From assembly GCA_013368375.1 (NCBI GenBank), contig JAACJP010000002.1, forward strand, positions 1,240,001-1,304,000: a DNA stretch of 64,000 nt, read 5' to 3'. The notes beneath the pieces are model-generated. The model saw only the letters and a program-made list of their open reading frames with translations, did not search any database and had not been told where the DNA came from. Shown piece by piece: positions 1 through 12,011 of this stretch (positions are counted from its first letter, which is position 1; the number at the start of each line of letters is the position of its first letter). The position numbers and the translations under genes are program-made. This DNA is from Tricholomella constricta (lineage: Eukaryota; Basidiomycota; Agaricomycetes; Agaricales; Lyophyllaceae).

Positions 1-2692
1 CAAACAGAAGTCTTCCTTGCCGTGCTCTATCATCTAGGCCCCATCCTCCCATCCACATCCGTTATCTCCTGGTTTGATATCGTCCTACGACCGGCGCTTC
101 GCGAACCCAGACTCCCGACCCCCTCTGTAAATCACGCGAAAGAACTCATAATAGCAGCTCTTAAGAAAACAGAGGAAAGCTACGTGGAGAAGGTGAAAGA
201 ATTTCGTCGTCGGCTCATGGATCTTTACCTTTTGGACGCTTTCAATGAAGGATCGGGCGATGATGTTTTGGAGTGGGCCGAGCTGGACGAGGAACAGAGG
301 AACAAGAAATTCCATTGGAAGCGGAACTTGGAAGATACATTACTGAAATTTGGAACGGAAAGGCCAGAAGTGAGATTTGACGCGTCTCAGTGCATGTGTA
401 CACCTCTGACGCGATCTAGGATCTAATGACAGAGGTCTACATCCACTTCGAAAACCCGACGTCCCGACTACAACTACTCATGCTCCTCAATCTGTATACG
501 TCAGAGTCATCCTTCGTTGAAGCCTGCGAGATTTTGGCGGCCCACCCGCTAGTAACAAGTGTACTGCGCTCATTGCTCCTGGATACTTCGTCCACCGTTT
601 GTACTGCTGGCCTTACTCTCTTGGTGAAACTGCTTCCCCTCTTCGCAATGCATGCTCGCAACACCTTGAGATCCATGCTTCCCAAGCTACTTGCTGTTCT
701 TGCGCGAATTATGTGCTGGAAGGAGCGGCCGCCGTCACAGTTCCGCCAATCAGATGAACTTCCCGACCCCGCATTCGAACAGGAGCTAGAAAGCGAAACG
801 AACCGTCTCATCCCCATCCGACCCGATCTCAAATGGGAGAGGCTCCAGCTGACCTTCAACGCAACCACATCCCTCCCCCCCTCCCCGCGCCCGTATTTTA
901 CCGTCTTATATTACCTATACCCATCCAATGTGCTCCAATTCTTGAGGGCTCCTGCCCAATACCTAATCAATAGCTCTACCAGGAGCCCATACACGCTAGA
1001 GTGGGACGAGGCGCTTGCGCAGGATGAAATCAGGCGGAAAAGCGAGGTGAGGATATGTTGTAAGCCCCAGATGTGATGACGCTCACGACCGATGCAGCGT
1101 CTGATACGAGAACACGTCTGCCACCCGCTCCTCATCTGGCGCGATGTAGCAGCCGAGCTCTCCGAAACAGAATTCTGGACACGATACAATGTCTCACGGA
1201 TTACCAGCGAAGCAGGGATGCTCGATGTCCGAAACGGTGCCCTCGGAATACAGTCGCATGTTCAGGCAACGCAGGAAGATACCACAGGCGTCGAAGACAT
1301 CCAGAGCGATGATATTACCAGGCTACCCGCCCGGCTGATCCGTCCCATCGACCTGTCCACGGAAAAGGCAAGAGTATCGCTGCAGGACATGATCAGCACG
1401 ACAGTGGCACTTAAATCCAACCTGGACGTGGAGATTGTCAAACCGGTGTCGCAATGGCCTGACGTCCTGTTCACAATGCCCTCCCAGCAGCTGGCGGAGG
1501 ACGAGGATGCATCCATAGATACCGGAAGGACACCGTCTCAAATCATCCGGGTTATCTCAGGGCTACAACGGGAGCTGTTACTTCTGCGGAATGAGCTCAA
1601 CTTTGAGCTTTGGCTGTCCAGGGAGAACGCAAAGCACATTGGACGGTTATATCAGGACCGCATTCTGGCGAAGAGTGCCGAGGTTGAACGACAGGGACTG
1701 GTACGTCGAACGCCTATGATACACGCTTTCCATTTGCTCACACACGGTTCTTCCAGTACAACAAACTGCGCAATTACAGGTCGCAAGTTGTGGCGCTGGA
1801 AGCGGAGCTCCGGGAGCACAAGCAGCAAGCCTCATCTGCGAAGAACAAGTACGCAGACTGGAACAACGAGCTCCAGAAGAAGTTGAAGGAGTTCAGAGAT
1901 GAGAAAAAGGCCTGGATTTCTGAAGCAGCGAGTCTGCGCACGGCGGAGAAGGAAGCTCAGGCGTGTCTACTTGATACCTACCCGTCCCCACCCTTTTTGC
2001 TGACAAAATATACTGCGCAGGCCTTGTTTGCGGCGCAGGGAAAGCTGTTGGCAGAGGCGACCAAAGAGGTATTTGAGTTGCAGACGCAGAAGAAGGAAAC
2101 GCAACACAAGGTCGATCGGCTGAAAGACTATGAACGTCAGATCGAGCAACACATCAACATGCAACGCCTTTGGTAATCGGCCCTTCCCCATTCTGAAGCT
2201 ACGACTAATTGAAACCTCAAAGGGATAATGACTTTGCCAAGTTCAACGAGCAGGGAGAGCAGATTGAGCTCATGCGGAATCAGTATCAGCAGATGAAGAT
2301 GCAGCTCGAAAGCTATCAACAGACACAGGCTGAAATGGAGGACACTGCACGGTAAGCTACAGTCGCACATCTCTGTCTAATGCACTCTCCTGACACCAGT
2401 AATTACCAGTGTTTATCGCCGGCGCGTCCAAGCCCTCGAAGCCCAGTTATCGCAAGCTCAAACAACTAATCACGGGCACCAGAAGCGGCACTACGCTGAG
2501 CTCGAGGTCGCCACATTCTCTGCCCAGAAATCTGCACTCCTCGAGGCCAACAACCGGCTGAAGGACGAGAACAACGACCTGAAGGACGAGGTGGAAGAGA
2601 TGCGGGCCATGATTGAGGTCCTAAAAAACCAGCACAGCGGGAGGAGGGGACTCGTTTCGGAACCCCGTGCGAGTCCTGTGCAGTTTATTTAA
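1..2692 (+). CDS. TSC1: Hamartin/TSC1-like protein, 3' part (5' end outside window)
   Basis: The reading frame is already open at base 1, so the N-terminus lies upstream. Visible exons encode an alpha-helical region containing YFTVLYYLYPSNVLQFL, a hamartin-like signature, followed by a long charged coiled coil (about 1,560-2,660) rich in E, K and Q, and the end ASPVQFI-stop. Junctions inferred: introns 370-434, 1047-1097, one starting near 1700 (GTACGT) ending before YNKLRNYRSQV, one after MQRL (GTAATC), and one ending just before VYRRRV. Hamartin partners tuberin in the TSC complex, a GAP for Rheb that restrains TORC1; the coiled coil is the usual tuberin-binding part. The stretch 1961-2020 may be a GC-AG intron, since it is open in frame but has a pyrimidine tract, CTGAC and CAG end. 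Assignment rests on overall architecture and one motif, so another large coiled-coil scaffold is not excluded. Confidence 0.72.
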
Positions 2693-3020
2693 TGATGCTA
2701 CTTTACCATAGTGCGTACTCCACAGATAACGACACCCCCATGATCTCGCAATATCCAACAAATCTCACGTCAAGTTGTAATCCAAGTAACCATGTACCCT
2801 TTGCTTTACCGGTTATAGAGTATCCAAATTTAGACAATGTGCAACCCAGCGAACTCATGCGAGCGAGATGAATGCAACAAAACGATGGACGAATAATTGA
2901 TGGAACGATTGTACGATAGATAACATGAGAGCGTGTATGAGCTGTCCATGAGTAGCATAAATCAAAGCGAGACTGTGGAAGAAAATCGTGATTGTATTTG
3001 CGGACTCTGGATAAAACTGG
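2693..3020. other. Convergent intergenic region
   Basis: The space between the stop of the TSC1-like gene and the stop of DCN1 presumably holds both 3' UTRs. I see no coding signal; the short open frames here have no splice structure or recognisable motif. Confidence 0.6.
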
Positions 3021-5028
3021 TTAGTCGGTGGTACTGGTGTCGCCAGTCGCGGCAGGGCCCTTTTTCCATAGCACAAAGTTGTCGAGAAGTGTGGGCCAGG
3101 CCTGCCAATGACTTGTCAACGACAGAAGAAACCGAAAGGGATAGACCGAGGTTGCTCACTCCGTCGCTTTCGTAGTCGCTCAGGTTAGGATCCACTGTTT
3201 CGCAGAATTCCAACATCTGAATAGGAGATGTGAGATGGTGCAAAGCAGATAGTAGATATTATTTCACCATGCTCCAGAGATCCCTATTAGCGGCTTTGTA
3301 TTCTGTGAGCCGTTCCTGTGAACGGTAGAATGAGATTGTGAAACGTCGAGGATGCAAATTCGCACATTGATGAACTCAACAACTTCACTCATCACGGGGT
3401 ATTGGGGAACGAGAAGAACGGACCACAGCGCCGTCGCGGTCTACCATGGAGGAACAGTGTCAGGTGTACGAAGGTTTAGGGCATAACTCAACGCGACGCA
3501 CTTCCATCTCAATGTTCCTTGATTGTCTGCCGTCTACAGTTTAGGGTCGCAAGTACTGATGGAAAAGCAGCCACTACTTACTCGGGCTTAGCGAACACGA
3601 AACAGAACGTGTAAAGTTTGCGGAACGACGCCTTCTTGTCTTCACAATACTTCCAGTAGGCAGATTTGTTGTAAGCCTCCTTCTTCGCCTTCTTCTCCGG
3701 AGCATTGCCAAAGATCAGCAGGCTCTCGAGGTCACGCACGACGAGTGAGAAAGCATACAAACTCGAAATCCTGAATCACAGTAAGGCGCGCTGCATCAAA
3801 GTATCGAAAAGTCGTCCAACGCACTTGAGTGATTCTGTGCCCTTCCGCCATTCATCCTTAGTTACTCTTCCCATCTCCTTTGCCCCGAACTGCCAGGCGA
3901 GAATGAGGGGTGCGGCCCCCTCGAGGGGGATCTTTGCGTCTGTACATAGCCTTTCATAGCCCTCAGGCCCGATGACGCTGGAATCGTCGTCATCTGCATA
4001 GAAGTTGAAGAGGGCCTGGGAACGGGCGGGAGAATAAGGGTCGTTCGCGCCTGGAGGCGGCGAATGGGCTGTTGCAGGTGCTGCTGGCATCGAAAATGGC
4101 TCGTTGATCGTGGTCGTCGTGGACGCCTACATTCCAAGCCAAATCAGAGAGGGCCGAGGAGCGTGGACGTAAATAGTAAAAACGCACCTCGGGAAGAATC
4201 TTCTTGCGCATCAATACGTCGTCATCGCTGTGCACATGTTTTATGTTGTGAGCTGAGCAGCAAAGAAGGGACGACAAATGCATGGGCGCTGCATCCAAGA
4301 GCCGGGGTCGGCGTCGTTGGGGGCGGTGGCGTCACAAGAAGAGAGAGAGAGAAAGGAGCGAGGGATGCAGGAGCGAGACTCACGACTTGGCGGATTTGCC
4401 TGGACTGCTTTTCTGAGACTGAGATCAGCCCCCGCGCCACGCGATTTCAGGAACGTGCAGGCTTACCTCAGCACTCCTTTTTCGGCGGATGCGGAAAACA
4501 TAAATTAATCCAAGGCAGAACAGGCGTTGAAGGGAGCAGAAAAATGCAAGAGAACAAGAAAGCTGGATGTCAGATATTGAACCTGGTGACAAGACCCCCA
4601 GACCGACTTGGACGACGATGCAGCAGCGTTTTTCGTGACCGCTTGCTTCGTGGCCTTGGTAGCCGCCGCGGTCGACTTCGCGCCTGCCTTTGTAGTCTTG
4701 GACTTCTTCGCAGGAGGAGTTACAGTCGACTATATGCGCCCAAAATGGTCACATCCATTAAGTGAAGGTCGTGAGCGTGAAGTAAGCGTCGCAGAACACG
4801 TGGAAAGGCGCACAGTCTGATCATCATCCGCGTCGCCCTTCGTTTCTGTCGGGTATTTTGGAGAGGCCGCACTATTGGTCGGGTTCGAGGTACGAGTAGA
4901 ACTGCGGGTAGCTCGCGTCGATGTAGTGGCTTCCATCGCATCGTCAGTGCGTTTACGCTGCAATATTCCAGGCGCCATGAGTACCTCCCATTACTATCTG
5001 AAAAGGATTACTTTACCTTCGGTGGCAT
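3021..5028 (-). CDS. DCN1: DCN1-like NEDD8 ligase scaffold (potentiating neddylation domain)
   Basis: Dcn1 promotes NEDD8/Rub1 transfer to cullins, activating SCF-type ubiquitin ligases. The start MPPK at 5028 is split by an intron from RKRTDDAMEATT. A basic, Ala/Lys/Ser/Thr-rich leader follows. The conserved domain begins near LFNFYADDDDSSVIGPEGYE, continues with LILAWQFGAKEMG and TKDEWRKG, then the helix around FRKLYTFCFVFAKPE, ETATALWSVLLVPQYP, the segment LWSMMLEFCETVDPNLSDYE, and the terminal WPTLLDNFVLWKK, all family signatures. The final exon ends GDTSTTD-stop at 3021. At least nine introns are needed. The leader replaces the N-terminal UBA domain of yeast Dcn1, and its exact exon structure between about 4,200 and 4,600 is the least certain part. 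The gene is divergent from CIA2 with 131 bp between start codons. Confidence 0.88.
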
Positions 5029-5159
5029 ATTTTTGAAGGCGGAGGAATTGAGGCTATGAGTGAACAGGTGAGGGAGCAGACAAAGTGCGACGCGACAAAT
5101 GAGATACGCGTGACTTGTGAGTCGTGACACAAATTGGTGGCTCTCCTTGACCTTCAGCC
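5029..5159. promoter_or_regulatory. Divergent promoter DCN1 / CIA2
   Basis: Only 131 bp separate the two start codons, so both core promoters and 5' leaders must lie here or overlap. I see no clear TATA box. Confidence 0.6.
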
Positions 5160-5849
5160 ATGGCAGGCGAAATCTTCAATCCCAATCCCACAATCTTCTC
5201 CACCAAACCGACCGTTCGGAAGTCTGATCTTGAAAAGCAGTCTCTCTGGATCAACGAGAAGGTCGTACAAGACGACAATGCAGACGGTCCGGACCCAATT
5301 GATCAAGATGAAATATTCGGTTTGTTTGTAATCTATTTCTCAACACACCTTCAGGCGCCCATGCCCTTCGTCCAGATCTCATTCGCTCCATCGATGATCC
5401 AGAGCATCCCAACACGCTCGAAGAGCTCCGCGTCGTCTCGGCCCCACAGGTAAACGTGAACGGGAACCATGTACTCGTCGAATTCACACCAACGATACCG
5501 CATTGCGGCATGTCCACCCTCATCGGTGCGTACACGCCCCACCTCGCCATACTTACCCTGAGCATCGAGTACAGGGCTTTCCATTCGCGTGCGCCTCCTC
5601 CGGAGTCTACCTGACCGCTACAAAGTGGACATCCTCCTGGAACCAGGCTCGCATCAGAGCGAGCACGCCGGTCCGTATTCCGTTTATCCATCCTTATCAC
5701 TGACCCTGCTCAATTACATCCCGTGGCTTGCAGTGAATAAGCAGCTTAACGACAAGGAACGCGTGGCCGCTGCGCTGGAGAACCCCGCGCTGCTAGAGAG
5801 CGTCGAACAGTGTCTTTCAGGCGCGGGACGACGGGGCCACTCCGAGTAA
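5160..5849 (+). CDS. CIA2: Cytosolic Fe-S cluster assembly factor Cia2 (MIP18/CIAO2B family)
   Basis: Cia2 belongs to the CIA targeting complex with Cia1 and Met18, delivering Fe-S clusters to cytosolic and nuclear apoproteins. The protein begins [13 protein letters not shown] and, after splicing, reads [20 protein letters not shown], then [17 protein letters not shown] (the conserved reactive-cysteine loop, PHC), [12 protein letters not shown], and [19 protein letters not shown], which is nearly invariant in the family. Three short introns are inferred: one joining IF to DLIRS, one after STLIG, and one splitting the Val of AVNKQLN. Stop is at 5847-5849. Length (about 170 residues after splicing) and domain order are normal for the family. 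Confidence 0.93.
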
Positions 5850-6766
5850 TCGGACCCCGGGGGAACAGAGAAGCGAAACAACGAAGAAAATACACCGCGC
5901 CCCGTGTGGCACGCGTCTGTATCATGTATCTATAGCTTGTACTTATCTTCTTCTTTGCCTTTTCGCCAGAATGTCTACTCGTGATTGCTGTATCACTGCA
6001 TCTGTGACCCTGCTTTACTCGAGTGTCGGCATCCCTGCCCTTCTTATCGACCCTGACGTTGCAGGCTTTCTTCGCTGTTTATGCTACTGAATCCGGCCAG
6101 CCGGTGCGAGACGTCGCGAGAGCAGTATCTACGGATCAAACTTCCGCATCCAGTTCCCTCTGATTGGCCCCCTTCGGAGGCATTAATCGGAGTAAAGCCA
6201 AAGGTTACATTGGAACCCGCGAAGGTGAACGCCCGTGTCCTGACGACGATCCATGGCGATGACAAGTACTCACCATCACCGTGCCAGATACCAGAGACTT
6301 ATGGTAGTTATCGCCGATCTCATATTAGGTTGTTGTGAGAACCATGAGATTGTGCGTATGTATGGATGTAGATAATGCTACAGATGTGATATAATTACTA
6401 GGGTTTCGGAACCAAGGAGAAGTGAAACTGTGTTAGCTACAAGCGCCGAACTAGGGCTACAGGGTGAGTGAGAGTGGGATCGTCGGCAGGCGCGATTGGA
6501 ACAATGCAAATAGAAGAGTTATAATACGTATACGTGTGTGGTGCGTGCGCTGTGCTGGATGTATGAGCAACAGACGCGAGCGAGACCTATTGCAGGTCGT
6601 GGGTATGGTTTACAGACACCGAGACGGAGACGGGAAAATAATCATGAGGAGGCCACGAAGAAATGCCGCGTGTGCAACACGCTCCTGGTGTGCCTGCTTC
6701 CCTTCACAGGGCAGATGGTGGGTCATGAGCCTGTGCGGGTGGGCATGGGATGCTTGGGGCAGGATC
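5850..6766. other. Convergent intergenic region, no gene supported
   Basis: This lies between the CIA2 stop and the stop of the minus-strand gene at 6767. An open frame at 6081-6338 has no family motif or convincing splice context. I regard the stretch as 3' UTRs and spacer. Confidence 0.5.
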
Positions 6767-7557
6767 TCAGTCCTCCAACAGGAAGTCCCAATCGATAGCG
6801 GTTTCCGGCGCCTTGCGCGTGCACCCAAACATGCGCTTGAGTGCCTCGCGCTGCGTGTTCTCCGGCGCATGCGTTTGGATGTCCCACATGCGGAAAGTGA
6901 TGCGACCGCGCGTGCACACAACCACGTCGTCCTCGTCGTGCACCTCGTCGTACTCGGGCTCGTTTATCCGCACGTGTTGCATGATGCGGTTGACGAAGCC
7001 CGCAGAGTACGTCGCTTTGGCGCTGTGGTGTATTTGGCCCTTGAAGTCCGAGGGCAGCCAGACAGTGACGTCTGAGGTGCCGCCCTGTATTTCGAGGTAG
7101 AATCTTGAGCGGGGGTAATGTCGGCACTGGAGTGCGATGAGTTCGATGGAAACAATGATGCGGATGGCGACTTTACTCACAACTTTCACTTTGATGGGGG
7201 CCGTGTCGCTCCCGATGAACATGCTCATGCGATAATCGACAGGCTGATGCCGTGCACGGTAGTGCGGCAGTGCGAGCGATAGATCAATTGGCTGGTGGGG
7301 GATGTCGAGCTGAAAGTCCCAGTCGTGGTCCGGCTGGTATTTCACTTTGTGTGTTCCATGGGCAGAAGCAGGATCGACCTGGAAGGTGTAGCATGTAAGA
7401 AACAGTATATTGAGAAAATTTCAGACAAATGTGGGCGCACCAAGAGTTTCTCTTTATCGTAAGAGTACTGGGATGAATACTGACGGCGTGAATGAGTTGG
7501 TCTGTGCTGTGTATTCGCAGGGAGCTTAATACATACCATTGAGTGGTCGGTGGACAT
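6767..7557 (-). CDS. Basidiomycete-specific protein, probably DUF7330 type
   Basis: Three exons are inferred. The start MSTDHSMVCIKLP at 7557 is followed by a Ser/Tyr-rich leader, an intron (GTGCGC to TTCCAG) leads to VDPASAHGTHKVKYQPDHDW, and a second intron follows IKVKV (GTGAGT). The last exon holds VTVWLPSDFKGQIHHS, SAGFVNRIMQHVRINE, a region with alternating beta-like strands (DDVVVCTRGRITFRMWDI), and the end RMFGCTRKAPETAIDWDFL. This block looks like a predicted beta-rich domain common in Agaricomycetes that I recall as DUF7330; the name is from memory. No signal peptide or membrane segment is visible. Function is unknown. Confidence 0.78.
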
Positions 7558-8637
7558 TATGATACAGGTCTAGTCGTAAAAGATTTAAAACGCAACTGGA
7601 GAGGGAACAGGACGGTAGGGCATGGTTGGGAGGTAGCGGTTTATGAATCGCGACCGATCCCAATCGGGGACAAGACCCATCTCCGCCACGTGGAACACAA
7701 GGCTTTCCTTTTTTGGGTCGTCCACTGTTCCATCTTGCGATGACAATTGGCCGCCCATCCAATTGTTCTCCATCCATTCAGCTGTCATCTCTGAACAATA
7801 ACCAGCCTCCCTACGTAGCACAATGCCTGCCTGCGCTCGCGCCGCCGCAATGATGATAGTATAACGATACATCCTCTTCGGCTCGCAGTAGGTCCCTCGG
7901 CGGTGCATTTCATTTCAGCCGGTCGACCCCGCACCGATACCGCACGGCTGGCGGTGCATACATACTTACAAGCTTGCGCTTCGTCCGGGGCATCACTGAC
8001 ACTCGGCCAGGAAGACGTTGATATTGTTATTTTTGGAATTTACCTGGCTGGGGGAAGCTGTTCTGTTCGCACTGTCGCCCGCTTGACCGACTGTGGGTTC
8101 GGGATAAGCCCAAAGCAGACCATAGAACAAGACGCGACTTACTGGGATGCTCTTCGATTTTGGAAGCGTCTCCACTGGGCAGCCCGAGTTACTTGATGTG
8201 GAACTCCGATTGTCCTTCAGCAGCTATTCGCGGTGATCAGATGTCTTTCACATCAACTTCAGCAAGAGCCCTTATGATTACGGACGGACGAAAAGATTCG
8301 GTGGACAGGGTAAAAATTATTGGCCGTATTTTCTGGGGGTTGGCTTTACTCGCTCAGCGTCGCCAGGTTATATATACCAAAGAGACAAAGCCACGAAAGC
8401 GCCCCGCCATAGCAGAATGTGATTCTCAGAGAAGAATGGGTCACCTCTTCGTGCTGGACTGTTCAAAGTGGCGACCCAGGCTTGTATTCCTGGTCCCATC
8501 CTTTGTCTGCCCCTCGTGTCACACGGAACTCTCCAAGCGAGCCCTACAAGGCATTTGCATCACCTCCATTTGTACATGTCAAAGAAATATACAGAGCATG
8601 TACATGACAATACTTAATATACATAACAGCATAAAAT
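7558..8637. other. Intergenic region with weak open frames only
   Basis: Upstream of the DUF7330-type gene and downstream of RAD18. The longest frames (7585-7908 minus; 7903-8196 plus) overlap end to end, lack recognisable motifs and have no obvious spliced extension. A short real gene cannot be excluded, but I cannot support one. Confidence 0.4.
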
Positions 8638-10263
8638 TCAAGTCCTCTGAAGAAAAACCATCTCTCGCTCCTCCTCAGAATCCACGACAATCGCATTCTT
8701 CTCCCGCTCACAATGGTTGCCCTCCGTCTGTGCCGCCCTTGGAGATTTATCACCTGACAATGAGATCGCGGCATTATTTTTGCTCTGCTCAGCCGTCCAC
8801 TTGGCCGTAGACGCGGCTGCTTTCGGTGCTCCTTTGTCACCTCGAGGCCTTGCAGCATCAACGAGCTGTGCGAATTCGTTCTTATGCCGTTTCTTCGGAC
8901 AATCAAACATGAATGCCGAATTGGTGAGACAGTGTTGGATAGACGTACCTCATGCGCAGCGTTATCCTCCACCGTCGTCCTTCTTTTCTTCGCTTTCTCA
9001 TCCTCCCATTTCTTCAACTCCTTCCGTAATTCCTGTTTCGTCTTGCGATTCCTTGATGACCGGTCCAGGTTCGCGTTGTATATCATCACCCAGCTGAAAC
9101 ATTTGCCCCGTAAGATGCCTATATGAAGTATAGTTTAAGATAGAAGGGGCGCACCGCTGATGTCGATGTATCCATTGATTTCGGTCACCAGAGATCGGCA
9201 GGCCATGTTCGGTCAGCATCTCCTTCAGCTTTCTGTCTTTGAGCGTCGCGTACGATGCTTTCGGAAGGGGAAAGTTATCCTCATCGTCACTTGTATCCCT
9301 GAATGCATAGTTGTCCAATTTCAGCTCCGGCGCAATCATTGCAGAATGCGAACTGGACTGCAACGCACTTTTGCTTGCCCTTGTTCGGCCCAGCCATGAG
9401 TTTTTTCCAGTCGGACATCGTTGACCGCGTTGACTCGAGCGGTGGATCTTTACAGCCTTGATCCATATGTTGGTTGATGCTCTTGTATTTTACCCGCCTG
9501 GTACACATAGGACACTTCACCAAGTCATCAGCTGCAGGTGAACGGACATTCAACGGCGTGTTCGGGGATTTCCACATAATTAAACGTACGGCGGGGATTA
9601 GCACTTGCGTTTGAGGGCTCCGGCATCTCATCTTCGTCCGCGTCGGACGTGGGTATGGTATTGAAGAAAACTTCTGACCCTTGCCGAGTTCGTTTCGACT
9701 TCGACGGCGATCTCGGTGCACTAACACCACTACTCGTTGATGCTCCACTCCTGGTCCCAGTTTCAGCCATGATTTTGCGTTTCTTGGCCTTGGGTGTGGC
9801 CACCGGAGTTGCGTCTCGCTGTTGCTGTTCAGAGTCTGCTTTCGAGAGATTGAGGATATATGGCCTGGAAACACAATTTATGAGGGTGATATGGTGGCAT
9901 ATAACTGGGAGCATAGCTGCACACCTTGATAATTTCCACGCCGACACCACTTCCTCCATTACGGGGTTGGGCCTCAAATGACCCTCAATGGCCGTCTTGC
10001 GGCATGCAGGACATTCCTGCTTTTCGGCCAGCGATGACCTGACGCACTGCAATGATCTCAGATGTTTGAAAGCTCTGTATACAACAACTTTATCTTACAA
10101 ATGAGCAGAAACAATGACCGCAATTGAGTGTCACAGGCGCATCGAAGAGCTCCCCACAAATATTGCAGCGAAGTGAGCCATCAAGCGTCCGGAGCCCTGG
10201 AGCGATAGTGAGAGGCGGGAAATCGGTAGGGTCAGGAACATTCGCTGAGAGCAGGGTGTTCAT
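8638..10263 (-). CDS. RAD18: Postreplication repair E3 ubiquitin ligase RAD18
   Basis: Rad18 works with Rad6 to monoubiquitinate PCNA and open the translesion synthesis branch of DNA damage tolerance. The start chosen is MNTLLSANVPDPTDFPP (10263). The C3HC4 RING follows: LRCNICGELFDAPVTLNCGH, CFCSF, then after an intron CVRSSLAEKQECPACRK. A Ser/Pro-rich linker contains PKAKKRK, a likely nuclear signal. The Rad18-type zinc finger reads VKCPMCTRRVKYKSINQHM with DQGC. Next is a SAP domain (KLKEMLTEHGLPISGDRNQW), then WVMIYNANLDRSSRNRKTK and a charged tail ending MVFLQRT. Domain order RING-UBZ-SAP-Rad6-binding region matches the family. About six short introns were placed by frame. A longer N-terminus from an upstream ATG in the same exon is possible but looks unlike the family. 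Confidence 0.92.
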
Positions 10264-12011
10264 CAATATTTCGTGCGTGTCGTGAATCTTTACATGCAAA
10301 TACACAAGACGAAAGACACGCTCCGTTACCAACAAACGCGTCTGCCGTCGCAGTCACATCACATGAAATAAATCACGTCACGTATTGCCCGAACCTCCTC
10401 CTTTTCATCCAGCTTCACCTGTCCAAGTACACATCTTGATTCCAATTGCTTTGGACCCACTCCTTCTCATTGTCCCATCAACCTTGGCCAAGAATAAGGC
10501 TGCCAAGCCGCTTGGCCATGGCAAAAAATGACATGGAGTAGTACAATCTTTGCCGCATGCCCCCTCTAGATCTGACAGCCGCCGTCAGGGACACGCTGGC
10601 ATAACGCTGACCTACGCGGCTCCCCGCCAATGGCCCTGCGTCATAAGTATTGACGTTGAGCTCTTGCTTAGCTCGGGCTAGATTTCAGATCCTCGAGCAA
10701 AGGAAACGGCCGGCCCGCCTCAGGCGGCCATAGAGCTTTATCCTGCCTTATCATCTCCCTGAGAGGCCGGCCTGTTTCGGCCCACTTACATTTTTCCTGG
10801 GGATAAATATCGGTCGCAACATATACATGCTACGCTCTTTGTTGGCCCTCGTGACAAACTCTGCACATGTCTATCAGAGGCATACCTTTGACATCGCTTC
10901 TGTGTGAACGTTTTCTTCTAGAATATTACTGGACTAGACACGCAAGGACTTGCTTTCGTGAGTGTTTTCGACTGCTTTTGGTATCAGCCTCATGCCAGGT
11001 ATAATACCTCCGGGGCCAGCCAGCATTTCTACTTACTACCGAGTTCAAACTAGTTTTCTCGTTGATCGAACCTCTGACGATCCAAAAATAGGGCATTCAT
11101 GATCATTCCATTTATCCGAAGAGCACCGAGTGCGCAGGCCTTGCTACCCTCGGCACATACTGCCCTGCTTCGGGCACCTCTTTCAAAAATCTAGGCTAGT
11201 GCACCAGGTGATTATTAGGCCCAGATATCTGGTTTCCCAAGTTAGCGCACAGAGCGTCGTATCGTTTCAAGCGGAATAGATATCCAGGTGACCGTACTCC
11301 TGGAGCTGCTGATCTCCGATCCTATCTGGTCATGTCAGCTTCGACCTTGAAATAATCATCTTCCATGCGGATACTCCGGGCAACTTTACGAAAAGGTTCA
11401 GATTTTCCATAACACTTGACGCTGGGAAATTGCTACATCACCCTTGAAACGGCATTGGCTTCCCGTAGCGGACCGTTAGTATATTCCAGCGGCGGCACTC
11501 GATGCCTCGAACTGTGTAAAAGGTTTGAAGACCGGGCTCGTATATAGCCAAGTCGGATTCACGAATGCGAGTCGTCATTCTGGCCAGCATACGCCACTCT
11601 TACCTTTCAAGCAATTGCAGACTGCTAGCCTGGTTCTACCTGTCGCTTTGCACAAGCTTCGCATATGTCATCCTTCCGCTCCGCCGACATATCTGCGAGA
11701 ATCCCATGTATCTTTCGAGCAGCCCTCCTGTCTAAAAAAACTCCTTCAGCTGGTCGAAACAATGATCTTGACCGCACCCACCCGTCATCGCCCGCGGAGG
11801 AGCGAGATTCATCCGTCTGAATGATTGCCCAAATCCGTGTGCAGGATCGTTCTGAATGCTTTGCTCCACATGACACAGACTCGTATAGATTTCGTGGGCC
11901 TGCACGGATCTTTCATGGTTTAATCTCTGCAGAGAAGCCGAATCTGCGCGCATATAAGATAAGGGACCCCTCAGCCATCGAAATTCACCCCGTCCTTGCT
12001 AAAAACTCAGG
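10264..12011. other. Long intergenic region between RAD18 and xylanase 1
   Basis: About 1.7 kb without a supported gene. It contains GC-rich inverted blocks around 10,708-10,790 (GGCCGGCC-like), a TATA-like ATAAATAT at 10803-10810, and a 45-codon open frame at 10867-11004 ending CQV-stop that matches nothing I know. The last 200 bp are the xylanase 1 promoter. The rest may be regulatory sequence or a decayed element; I see no clear terminal repeats. Confidence 0.45.
11953..11958 (+). promoter_or_regulatory. TATA box of xylanase 1
   Basis: TATAAG lies about 55 bp before the ATG at 12012, the same spacing as the TATAAAAG of xylanase 2. Confidence 0.65.

Noticed and set aside
4730..4978. Alternative DCN1 start MAPGILQRKR
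   Set aside because: The first three residues are intron sequence; splicing MPPK to RKRTDD gives a better start with GT-AG borders.
7585..8196. Two overlapping opposite frames between the DUF7330-type gene and RAD18
   Set aside because: No recognised domain and no intron pattern; too weak to call as genes.
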